Origin: Hirudinaria manillensis
Lineage: Eukaryota > Annelida > Clitellata > Hirudinida > Hirudinidae
Assembly (NCBI GenBank): GCA_034509925.1
Contig: CM067529.1
Location: 1,914,001-1,978,000, forward strand
Length of the DNA: 64,000 nucleotides
Direction of reading: 5' to 3'
Shown: piece after piece, positions 26,596 through 37,195 of the stretch
Layout: each line of letters starts with the position of its first letter
Position numbering within the stretch: position 1 is the stretch's first letter
Made by a program: the position numbers and the translations under genes
Notes under the pieces: generated by a model
Databases searched by the model: none
What the model was told of the DNA's origin: nothing
The model's input: the letters and a program-made list of their open reading frames with translations, nothing else

Positions 26596-27872
26596 ATGCT
26601 TAGGAAAGCGTATCCCCTTTTCTCGTAAGTAATTTTCAATAAACGAAATTTGTAGATTTATTTGTATTGCAGTGCTTTCTTGATTGGAGTTCTATTTAAC
26701 CATTTCTTGCGCAATTATTTCTATACAGACTGTCTTCCAAGTTGTTAAATGGCAGTGCCTCTCTTGTGTCAGTTCGCGGTGCACATAAGTTACCCGATCT
26801 ACCATATGACTTTAATGCCTTGGAACCATACATTTCTGCTGACATAATGAAAGTTCACTATGAAAAGCATCATGCTACTTATGTGAATAATCTGAATGTT
26901 GCAGAAGAGAAGTTAGCAGAAGCCCAAGCAAAAGGTAAATGGCTCGAAAATGTGTGAATGTGGATGAACTGGGGCATCAATTTGAATTTGAAAATGTATC
27001 ATATAATTACAATATTACATTTAATACCACAGGAGATATTAAGACCATAATTGCCTTGGCACCTGCTCTGAGATTCAATGGTGGAGGACATATTAACCAC
27101 TCCATCTTCTGGCAAAATTTAGGACCAAAGTCAGATGAAGGGCCTTCAGGTCTGGATTGTCATTTAATTGATGTGTTATCATGCACTGGCTCACATTTTT
27201 TTAAATTTGTAAATGGTTTTCAGGTAAATTAAGTTTGTCATTAAGATTCTAATCTAAGCTGTTTAATTGCCAATCAGGAGACTTGAAGACTGCAATTGAC
27301 AGGGATTTTGGATCCTTTGAAAACCTGAAGAATCAAATGAGTGCTGCCTCTGTTGCAGTACAGGGATCCGGTTGGGGATGGCTCGGATTTAACAAGCAGA
27401 CTGGTAGACTCCAGCTTGCAACCTGCCCCAATCAGGATCCTCTTGAACCCACAACAGGTCAGTTCTTTGCTGAGTTTTATAAGTTTTTTTTAATTTATGA
27501 AGTAATTTTACTGTGGATACTAGCACTTTATGACTTTATTTGCTAAGTTTAAGCTTAAATTATGACATTTTGAAGATTTATGGGTTTCCAATCACAAAAT
27601 GGTAAAAATTTGGACTAGAAACTGTGGATCTATTTAAAAACTCGAAGCAAATAAAATGTATTTTTTAATTTATTAAATTAATGAGAGCACAAGAACATTT
27701 AACTATTCTTGCTTAATTTTTTGTAGGTCTCATTCCCCTCTTTGGCATTGATGTCTGGGAACATGCTTACTATCTTCAGTACAAGAATGTGCGTCCAGAT
27801 TATGTCAAGGCCATTTGGAATGTCGCCAACTGGAAAGACATTGCCTCCAGATTTGAAGAGGCAAAGAAATGA
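26596..27872 (+). CDS. SOD2: SOD2, mitochondrial manganese superoxide dismutase
   Basis: Five exons: 26596-26624, 26729-26934, 27033-27149, 27278-27457, 27727-27872; 678 nt, 225 residues, all phases agreeing. It disproportionates superoxide to oxygen and peroxide in the mitochondrial matrix. A ~27-residue basic, Ser-rich presequence ([18 protein letters not shown]) precedes the mature start [15 protein letters not shown]. Metal ligands are visible: the His of [17 protein letters not shown], the His of [11 protein letters not shown], and Asp/His in [15 protein letters not shown]. Also present are GSGWGWLGF and the C-terminal [15 protein letters not shown]. The GGGH...W and the Gln-containing QGSGWGWL region fit the Mn rather than Fe type. 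Length and features are those of an intact gene. Confidence 0.97.
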
Positions 27873-30800
27873 AGTTTTACCATCATTTTTCAAATGTGAA
27901 AACGTTTTATTAGATGCAAACCAGAATGCCAACACATTCTTTTATTCAATCTGTGTTTTTTGTTAAAAATATCCTACTTACCAGCATATGTTAGCAGAAT
28001 TACATTGGTAAGAGTAATATAGTAATGTTGTGGGTGTTGTTTTGTTTGGGGCTTTGTTAACCCCAAATTTTTAGCACAAGTTTTGGAAAAAATATGCCTA
28101 AAGAAGCTTTAAGTTTGTTTGAGTCAAGTTTATCTTTATGTGTTGATTGGTATGGAGCCCTTATTTCCATGGTAGCTCAAAACAGCTTTTAATAATTTTG
28201 ACCAAAAAAGGCCCCAACGTTATTAACAGATGGTGTCTGTTGGTCTGCCCACCTATTGAATTTTTATTCTTTATTATTTGTTAAGGTATTAAAAGGTAAT
28301 TGTTGTTTGAACGTACTCTGGTCGTTATCTAATTCTTTTTGGTCAGGGTTCAAGTCTTTCCCACGAGTCTTTTTGCAGAGTATATGCTGGCGGATTGTTC
28401 AAATGTGTTTTGCGGGTAACAAACGTAGCATTTCCTCTAAATTGATCACTTGAATAGTGTATAACATTTCTTAATTAATCAGCGATTAGTAATATTGCCT
28501 ACGAAAATGTCATTCAAGAACACATTTAAAACGCTGAAGATCTCGGAGGTCAATATCGAGGAGGCTAATGCTAGTAACGATGTCTAGTGTACAGTTATAC
28601 AGGAGAAAATGTCATAAACCTAGCAGATTTTAAACAAATTAGCAAACGTCGCTCAAAGCTAAATAGTGTTAGAGTTTTTGGAGGCTTACGAACATTTCTC
28701 AAAAGTTTATTTGCCCGATGCAAATACTATTGGCATTTTTTTAGATTTCTCTGTGATGCAATAGATGCGCACGATTTCATGTTCCAGTGAATTCCATCTA
28801 ATGAAATGCTTCCATTTGCTCCACTCCAGACTCACAATGTTGGTTCTCCCACCTGGGACACCGTTATTGTTAACCTCAGTTTTTCTTGTTAAGTGCTGTT
28901 ATTGTTATTTAAGCGCACCAGGATTAAATTAATAACAACCGGGCCTGATTATTAACATTTTTCTTCAGGATTAAAATTTAATGGAACGTCAACAGTCCGT
29001 TCGGGTACTCTTTTGTGCATCTTTTGTGCATGACCACGAATGGACATGGAAGACCAAACTCTACATTTAGAGACATTCATAGAGATTTATAAAAGCTGTA
29101 AAAGATAACGAAGGAAGGCATAGAGTTGAAATTGAAAGCAAATATCTCCGAGGTTCGTAGGAGTCCCACGGAGCAGGACAGATTATTAATTTTCTCCGTC
29201 AATGCCGGGGAAAGTGGGGAAAAGAAATTTCTCGTTATTATGTTTGCTCAGGAACAACAATGAAACCACGATGATCGGTCTGGAAATATGGAAATACTTT
29301 TTGCACTCCTCTTCCCGTTTAGAAAAGCGAGCAAGAGGGCCTTTGTTCGATCAATTAATATTTCTAAACTACAACCATTCTACAAATCGTTTGAAAAATG
29401 TTCAGTAATTCATATTTTGTTCAAAATACTTGGTACCGGGTAAAAGCAGTCGCTAATGTAAAGGGAAAGAAAGTTATGCAATAGAAGTTACGAAATCAGA
29501 TAAAGTTACGGGCCGTTTAAAAAACTTTATGCGTGCAAAGATTAAATGATAATTTAACTTTTACATCTAGTTCTGCGATATTAAAATTAACGCCTAATCA
29601 TGTTTTATGTTTAAAACATAAAAAATACGTCAAGTTCAAATGGAGATCTACTTCTCCATTAGCACGTAGGAACATTTGTTATACTGGCTTCCACCGGCCT
29701 TTTTGAATTTCGCCTTCATTTTATTATTCGTAATATTTATTCCTGTTTGCCTAAGACATTAAAAAGACGAGGACATCTGTCTAATCAAATAGCTCTGCTC
29801 GGGAGAAATTTTGATGAAATAAACGACGAATAAGAAGGATGCGTTTTGTTTTTTGCAGCCTTTTAGCAACCAGCAGACTAATGGGCCTCGTGCTTAACAT
29901 TTCAAGCGAACGTACTATTAAAAATAACTTGTATATTATTACAATTAGATTAAAAATATATGCAGATATTTTTATTCTTGTGAATTTTAGGTAAATATTA
30001 TAAATAGTACTTTTAGTTGATGCAACTATTTTTGGTTAGATTATAATAATATTAAATAAAATCTGAAGTTGTGCCGAAGGAAGACCTTAAAGCGCGTATC
30101 AATAGTGACCATTCCATGGTCACTCACTTCTACGTCTAATGGACGTCCGGGTGGACCAATAGAAAATCTGGGCGGAGCCAACGATATTCATCTGGAGTTC
30201 TTTCCACATCTCGCCGGAGACGTAAGAAGACATGGCCACGTGGCTCCACTCCATCACTTCCGGATGTTGTGTTTTTTTGGAGGAACAAAATTATTTGCCA
30301 CAAACCTCGACTATCAGATCTATCTGTCCAACTGAAGATTTGTTACTCGAAGAAATTTTGTTTAATTAACATTCACTGATTATCTGCTAATCGGCTTATT
30401 TCCCTTCAATGTTAACTTTATGATTTTAATTCCTCTTTCAGCTAAAAACTACAGCAAATATCCAACTAAGTCCTAACTTTTAGTTCTTGAACATTTATTG
30501 ATGATTATAGATGACATTTATTAAACTAGTAGCAAATTAAAATCGCTCGAACGTGTTCGAAGATCTTGGAAATGGACTAAATTGAATGACGATGAAAATT
30601 TTAAAATGACAATTTCGTAAGTATTCATTCTTCAATCAACGCTATTAAAAAAAACAGAGAACAATAGAGCAAGAACTTCTCATAAGCAATTATCAATCTG
30701 AAACAGATGATATCGCAACGAGAGATTGAAGAAATACTGACACTACAAAGTGAGATGCTCACATCAATCACAAGACCACTCCGGCACTCACACGGTGCTC

Positions 30801-31076
30801 CATTCAATGGACAGGCGAACGTGTGGACAGCGAATCCGGGTTTATAAAGGAGGGCAGAGAAGAAATTTTATCATTGTTTGCTCTACCGAGGCGGTCCTTA
30901 GGACAATGTCAATTTGTTCTAGTGTCGTGCTAATACTCGCTGTCTCCGCTTGAAATTCTCTTCTGAGTTTCAAAATAAACAAAGCTGACCGGAAGCGAAC
31001 TGTTTGCGCAAGTTTTTAGCCATCGGTAGAGGGCAAACTCTCGAAAGGAATTTACATTGTTTGCACGTTCTCAAAG
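27873..31076. other. Intergenic region upstream of FoxA
   Basis: About 3.2 kb with no supported gene; several short frames lack homology or splice context. It is the likely cis-regulatory territory of the FoxA gene. Two TGTTTGC sequences close to its start (about 30874 and 31055) match the forkhead-site consensus and could be autoregulatory, but such sites are common by chance. Confidence 0.5.
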
Positions 31077-33266
31077 ATGTTTGCCTCCCCACAAGGAAGC
31101 GATGATCAACTGCTGTTGTTGTCGGAAAGGGGTGGAAAGATTCCAGTCATTTCGTACGAGGTCGACTATTGTACTGGAGAAAGTCGCCTTTCCAGAAACT
31201 TTCAGGGCAACTCCTATCACAACAATCTAAATAGCAACGACAGCAGCAGTAACAACACCAACAACAGAAATCCACACGACTTTCAGTACGCATGCGAGTG
31301 GGACGAAGGCCAAGACTCGCCATCAATCCTAAGCGCTGGAAACAACAAAGATGGGACGTCATCGAGCGATAATTCAACCAGTGAATACTTCCAGTCAGAT
31401 AGGAAGGAACCTTCGTCGTCTGAGAAATTCGACTCCGGTTTGTACGCGAGACATTCTTCAGGCTGCGTACAGTCCTACTCAAAGTATTTCGAGCACGATA
31501 GTAAGATTTCCGCTTACATCGGAAGTTCTGCCGACCACGACAGTTTCAGATCTCTGTGTTGCACCGACAATCCATACGTCGACCCTTTCACGAAGTCCTT
31601 CCAAACGGCCTCAGAAATGGTTCCTTACTATCAATCTATCACAGATGCCAACAGTTCGGAGGTCATCAGATGCTTCAAGAACGAGAGCGCTTTCCAAGGT
31701 CAGCAGTACGTCGGTCTAACGCCGAATTCTGTTTGCCCTTCTAATTCAGCCCGAAACTACACCCATACCAAGCCTCCATACTCGTATATATCTCTGATCG
31801 CCTGGGCAATCCAATCCTCTCCCACAAAGATGTGCACACTAAACGAAATCTACACCATGATCACGGAACTCTTCCCGTTCTACAGACAAAACCAGCAGCG
31901 CTGGCAAAACTCCATCAGGCACAGTCTCTCGTTCAACGACTGTTTCGTCAAAGTTTCCAGATCTCCTGACAAACCTGGAAAAGGCAGCTACTGGACTCTT
32001 CATCCGAACAGCGGCAACATGTTTGAGAATGGATGCTACCTTCGCAGGCAGAAAAGATTCAAATGTCCTGCCAGACAAGCCATCAAACAGGCCCAGAAAC
32101 TTCAGCATCAGCAGCAACTCCAAAAACATTCCAAAACTGATCTACCAGTCAAGTCTGAAAACGACGATATTACCAAAGGCGGAGGACCGAGCAAAGGTTC
32201 TAGAAGTCGAACAAATCCAACGAGAAATAAAAAGGTGAGTGACAGTGAAATGAATTTGAAAACATGTTTCGTTGAAGCCGATTCCAGTGCTTCGGTCATG
32301 GAATCTGAGTTTCAAAATATGAAATCAGAAGAGCCGCTAAATCAGATGTACAAGTCCAACAAATCTTTCATGGCCGGGGGTCAATCGCCGGACGAAATTG
32401 CATCGAAATCTGACGGAGAATCAGCCTGGCAAAAGTTCTCACCAAACATGCAAGGCAAAGGCAGTTCGACAAAGAATTACTGTTTCTCCAAATGCTACTC
32501 GGGAAGTGAGGCTCTACCAAGCGGTGCTGAAGTGACAGATTTTGTGGTCTCGTCGACAACGAGCGGCCAAGTTTCAAAGTCCTTTCCAAACTGCACCAGC
32601 TCTGCTTTTCCAGATTTCGCGGACGAGTCAACGGAGAAACGAGTAAATAACACTTCTCAGACGGAGAACGAATTTTCAGATTTATCGTGCTATCCAAAGA
32701 ACAAACAGGAATATTCTTATGGCTTTTCAGAAGCCTGCAGGACATCTTATTGTCAGGGCAACGATTCAAAAGAACGAGGCGTCAACAACAGCAACAATTC
32801 ATTTTCTTGTTACATAAACGTCAACAACAACATCTTCAACAACAACATCGTCCACAACAATTTCCCCGGGTCACCGTGCAAATCCAGAGACTATAATTTC
32901 CCATCGAAACCTTATTTCTACCAAAACGTTCTGAACTTTCCACAGACTAATGTCTCATTTTATTTTCAAAATTCTACCAACTACCATTTGAACCCAGCAG
33001 AAAGTTCTGCCACCGATGCCGATTATTTTTGCCAATCTTCCGGTTCCGTTCCATCCAATTGCAAATATTTTCCAGCTTCTCAGCCATCTTTCTTCACCAA
33101 ACATCACCATCCATTCTCCATCACCAGTCTCGTCTCTGAACTCGATTTGGAAACGTTTAGTGATAAAATATCACGTCTAGAAGAGGCAAAGAACTATCAA
33201 TTACTTTCTGGTCCGCAGTGCCAACCGCCTCAAGAATGGTTCAACAATTGGAACCAAAATAACTGA
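31077..33266 (+). CDS. FoxA: FoxA-family forkhead transcription factor
   Basis: Single open frame of 729 codons with no intron. The forkhead DNA-binding domain is at residues ~232-331: [89 protein letters not shown]. The last segment is diagnostic of FoxA/HNF3. A C-terminal [15 protein letters not shown] at ~693-707 matches FoxA conserved region II (HPFSI). FoxA factors are nuclear pioneer transcription factors for endoderm, foregut and pharynx. The N- and C-terminal arms are long, rich in Ser and Asn (runs such as [13 protein letters not shown]), hence the length compared with ~450-510 residues in vertebrates. IAWAI replaces the usual ITMAI in helix 1. The start at 31077 is the first ATG of the frame. 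Confidence 0.95.
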   Translation: MFASPQGSDDQLLLLSERGGKIPVISYEVDYCTGESRLSRNFQGNSYHNNLNSNDSSSNNTNNRNPHDFQYACEWDEGQDSPSILSAGNNKDGTSSSDNSTSEYFQSDRKEPSSSEKFDSGLYARHSSGCVQSYSKYFEHDSKISAYIGSSADHDSFRSLCCTDNPYVDPFTKSFQTASEMVPYYQSITDANSSEVIRCFKNESAFQGQQYVGLTPNSVCPSNSARNYTHTKPPYSYISLIAWAIQSSPTKMCTLNEIYTMITELFPFYRQNQQRWQNSIRHSLSFNDCFVKVSRSPDKPGKGSYWTLHPNSGNMFENGCYLRRQKRFKCPARQAIKQAQKLQHQQQLQKHSKTDLPVKSENDDITKGGGPSKGSRSRTNPTRNKKVSDSEMNLKTCFVEADSSASVMESEFQNMKSEEPLNQMYKSNKSFMAGGQSPDEIASKSDGESAWQKFSPNMQGKGSSTKNYCFSKCYSGSEALPSGAEVTDFVVSSTTSGQVSKSFPNCTSSAFPDFADESTEKRVNNTSQTENEFSDLSCYPKNKQEYSYGFSEACRTSYCQGNDSKERGVNNSNNSFSCYINVNNNIFNNNIVHNNFPGSPCKSRDYNFPSKPYFYQNVLNFPQTNVSFYFQNSTNYHLNPAESSATDADYFCQSSGSVPSNCKYFPASQPSFFTKHHHPFSITSLVSELDLETFSDKISRLEEAKNYQLLSGPQCQPPQEWFNNWNQNN

Positions 33267-35417
33267 CCATTTCTCGTTCCGGATGTTATTAATATGTGTA
33301 ACTTTATCCATTTATTTCTGTTAATGTTTATTTACTTGTATTTTTCACGATTTCATGATTTCAGACATAAATTAATCAAAGTTAAAATATTGTTTTAATA
33401 CTTTGGATGTATTCATAAATGATTATTTATAAACGATCTCTTGTCATCAAATAATCGTTTTGTTCAAAACCAGTGGATTGTGCTAATCGTTCCATATTTA
33501 TCCAACTCATAAAACTCGGTTCGTTGCTCCAATCTCCAGCAGTAAGAACTCACGATCAATGGGATTACTCCAGATAGAGAAGATAATCAAAACCTGTTAC
33601 ATTCTTTAATTTCTTTCATCTCAATCCTTGAACGACGAATTCTCTTGAATGACCACGTAACTGGATTAAAATACGCCGCCAAGCAATAGGACAAGATTGC
33701 TCTTTTCACATTTCCGTGACTAGAGGGATCCCTTTGTTTTCGACTCTGCGGGTTTTCTCCTGAATAACGGCAGTAAGCAAACGCACGCACACAACTGCAA
33801 GTAATAAATCTCATTAGATCCATATTTATTTTACAACTACAATATTTCTATCTTAATTTTCTCATATTTTTAAAACTAACCATAAACACGAAGTCGGATT
33901 AACTAGCGATTTTAATCGGACGGACTTCGCTTATCGTGAAGGTTTTCTAATCATTTCCAGAATGGAATTGCAAAAAGTTGGGAAGCGAAATGACATCTCT
34001 GAGCGTGCAATTACCTCGTTAGCGGTCAGCAGAAATCCTGGCAGATGCAATAAGACCAAGTATAATTGTGACTTACGGCCGACTCGCTTATGCAAATTCA
34101 TGGCACCTGAACAATGATGTTTCATTAACTTGCCGATCTAAACTATAATCTACATCTTCTTGGTGATGTCTTACGGTGAACATTTCTTCAATCTTTCTTC
34201 TTTTTCTTATATTAAATTTTTCTCGATCAGACATTTAAAATATTCCAATAATTGGGAAAAAATGGAAACTATCATCATCATCATCATCATTGTCGCTCCA
34301 CTTTTATCTCTGCTGAGATTAAAATTTAATCTTCATGACTTTCAAAGGACAACGCATTGGATGGAGATTATGAAAGCGTTGAATGAATTCCGTTATCGGC
34401 AAAGGACCAACTCCAAGTCGGTCATTGTGGATGAGTGGCAAGTGTCCAGGATCGTGTCTTGGCTGGTAATGAACGCCCTCCTTCTAATTTAGCTCTAAGC
34501 CTCATTTTATCGACATTCTCATTGAATATCACTGATTGAAATCATCATTATTATACTTCCTGTAAGGTATCCATTTTTCGATCTTGTCTTAAGGTAGTAA
34601 GAGTGATTCACTTTTAATTGCATTTGTAATTTTACAGTTTGCAAAAGACAATCTTCATGATTAATTAAAGAAATTAATAATTTTCTGTTTCGGCTGAAAT
34701 TTCCGAACCCGGAACCGATGATTGGAATCTGGATGACCACGAACCGGACGCGTTCAGTGACATTCGAGAGTCCATTCTCAGGCGGATAACATCTTTGAAG
34801 ATGCCAACAACAATCCCGGATTAGGAAAAGCTTTCAAAATGTTCTCCGGGCAGCTCTCATAAGTGGAATTCATAAAAACCGGATTCAATGAAATTTGCCA
34901 AGATTTTTTGAGAATAAAGTTTCATATTTCGTTTAAAAATTTGATCAGTTTATAAAATTATTTATCCCTGTGCATTCAAACAAATGAATAAATAATTGCT
35001 TCATAGATTTATTTATTCATTTGCAACTTCAAAGTGTGATCTTCAAAACATGAGTGCTAAAATAGGCAAATAAGTTCAGATATTCTACTGCAACAAATGT
35101 CAAAGTCCAGCCGCCATGTCTCATTTGAATTGAAGGCTTCGATTCGTTAAACAATACAGGTACGATTCTTGTGTGCGCGCACACCTGACTATTTTATATC
35201 GACCAAGAAGGCAAGCTCGTTATTACTTTTCGTTCCTTTGCTATTTCTACTTGAATTCCTGGCATGAAAAGGCTCGATTATAAGAATTATGATTTCAATA
35301 ATTAATTCGTTAAAGATGATTTATTCAACTTTTCAAAACTGGATATTTTAAATCTATCGAGCGAACTTGGACTAAAAGTATCATCAAAGGAACTTTGCAA
35401 AAGAATCACACTTAGAA
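33267..35417. other. Intergenic region with weak exon-like segments
   Basis: Follows the FoxA stop and includes its 3' UTR. A frame at 34160-34492 with a simple ATC repeat (Ile run) and a short acidic frame near 34690-34830 (WNLDDHEPDAFSDIRESI) look mildly protein-like. I could not join them by good splice sites and recognise no family. Nothing else is evident. Confidence 0.4.
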
Positions 35418-36938
35418 ATGTTGTTGACTCTTCACAGGGTGAATGTGATTCCACGTGCTGATGATAGAAATGAACACCTCTTCATCTTCTCTTTAGAAAA
35501 TGCTCACAAACTTTCCATCGAACCAAAAGGCGTTGAAAGCGAAGCCTTCAATTACGGAGGGACGGACTGGTCCCTTGTCTGCGCCAGAAAAGATGAAAGT
35601 CATCTCGGGATTTTCCTGAAGTGGAGATACCCCGATCCTTGCAGTGCAATGATGGTTTCTGCCAAAACTTCCTTCTCCATCTCGGTCAGACACCAACACA
35701 GATCCAGCGATTGCGCAACGTTTTCCTCCAACCCGGTCTTTTCGAGTTCTCAACCACTTCTTGGAAAGTCGAAACTCCTTCCACTCAAAGAGTTTCTCGA
35801 CCCTGCACAGGGTTACCTTGATGGAACAGCCAGACAAGCGATGATCGAGTTGAGAATGATTGAATGTTCGTTCGGATTTGAAGCCACTGTCGACGTGTCC
35901 AGTAAGAACAGGACTCGCAAAAATGCCGGTGGGGTTTACTTCGACACGAACACTTTTCTTCTCGCCAACCATCGATGGTTCCTCAGGTTTTATACAAAGA
36001 AGCTTAATTCTGGCGGACTACCAGCAGTCTATTTATATCTCCACGGAGGTTCGCAAGGGATTTCTCTAGATTTAAATTTCGTCCTCATTTTGGGAGACGA
36101 CAGCACCGAAATGCTCGGTTATGAATTTGGAGAAGGTGCAAAATTCGATGGTTTCGGCAAAACCCTTTCCGACCAGTTCAGCAACCCTGACAAACTGACG
36201 GAACTAAACGTGGCCGTCGACATAACTCAAGTGGCGGTCTACAAGTTAGTCTTTCTGAAGCTTCCCACGGCTCAATCAACTTCCTCGAGAAATCTGCGAA
36301 AAAGTCCTCTGTTCTTCAATAAATCTCCTGCAAGACAAGTGTCCAGAGACAGACTTCCAACTCCGACCTTCAACATGAGCGATTTAAGTCAACAGGTCTT
36401 TCAGGATCACTATGGAAATCCTTGGAAAATTGAATTTCTAAGAGACGCACCTCAAGAATACAACAATTCCACTAATGTCGTTTTCGAGAAAGGGGTTTAC
36501 CACTACCAAAACAACAAATCGAAACTGGTTTGCGTTCAACTTCTGCTCATGTCACAGAATCTGGATTTGGCTCAAGACGTCACAATGAGTAACCCACTTC
36601 TCGTTTGCTACTTTTCCAATTCACTGGACGAGAAAGGATATCCCATCTCGTTTCCAGTGAATCCCCAACACGTAAGTAATTCAACTTTTCCGATTTAATG
36701 TAATGCGGACCTTTTCTATCTAGAGAAGCTTCTTAATGGTACGTGGTTAAATGAACAGCTTGCAGAAGAAAAGTTCGGATACTCAAATGAAAATGGTGAA
36801 GTGCTCATTAGGATCGACTTGATATCCGTTCAGACGTCATCTTTTCCAGTGAGATCTGGACCAAAATTCGATTATCTCGTAAACTATCAGTTAGAGAAGG
36901 AGGGGTTGGTTTGTTCAATGACTCGAAAATCGATTTAA
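35418..36938 (+). CDS. Protein with three MATH (TRAF-C-like) domains
   Basis: Exon 35418-36671 (418 codons) is joined by an 87-bp intron to 36759 onward. If the frame runs on it stops at 36938; otherwise it splices at a GTAAAC donor after 36878. Three MATH-type beta-sandwich repeats are visible: residues ~15-150 (EHLFIFSLENAHKL, FNYGGTDWSLV, HLGIFLKW, LLPLKEFLDPAQGYL), ~165-290 (HRWFLRFYTKKL, VYLYLHGG, ending LNVAVDITQV), and ~325-450 (GNPWKIEFLRD, FGYSNENGEVLIRIDLIS). The HRWFLRFY and PLKEFLDPAQGYL patterns are typical of the fold. MATH domains bind peptide partners in TRAFs, meprins and SPOP-type proteins. No RING or BTB domain is visible. The next exons downstream belong to an OAS-like enzyme in the same orientation and may be part of the same gene. 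The start codon is uncertain; an acceptor-like CACAG lies just inside the frame. Confidence 0.75.
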
Positions 36939-37195
36939 TTTCATAGTATTATTTTAGATTGCTTGTAAACGAGAATGAAATGAAGTTCTAATTTGAAGTT
37001 TTAGTCTTAATTACTGAGTAGAAAACTAATAACACTGAAGCTTCAACAACTTAAAAGTTTCAACATTCTAACCTAATTACGCGATGTCACTATTTAACAA
37101 ATATGAAAATGTTAAAAAAAAACCCAGAATGAAACAGCATGTAATTTTCTTTTGGTTGATCTAATTAATATTTAGTAAGTTATTAATTAGTATTT

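Noticed and set aside
31147-32129. Antisense and alternative frames inside FoxA
   Set aside because: They are shadows of a long, clearly homologous coding exon.
36724-36738. 15-nt microexon between MATH exons
   Set aside because: It would leave a following intron of only 20 bp; a direct splice 36671/36759 keeps phase and is more plausible.
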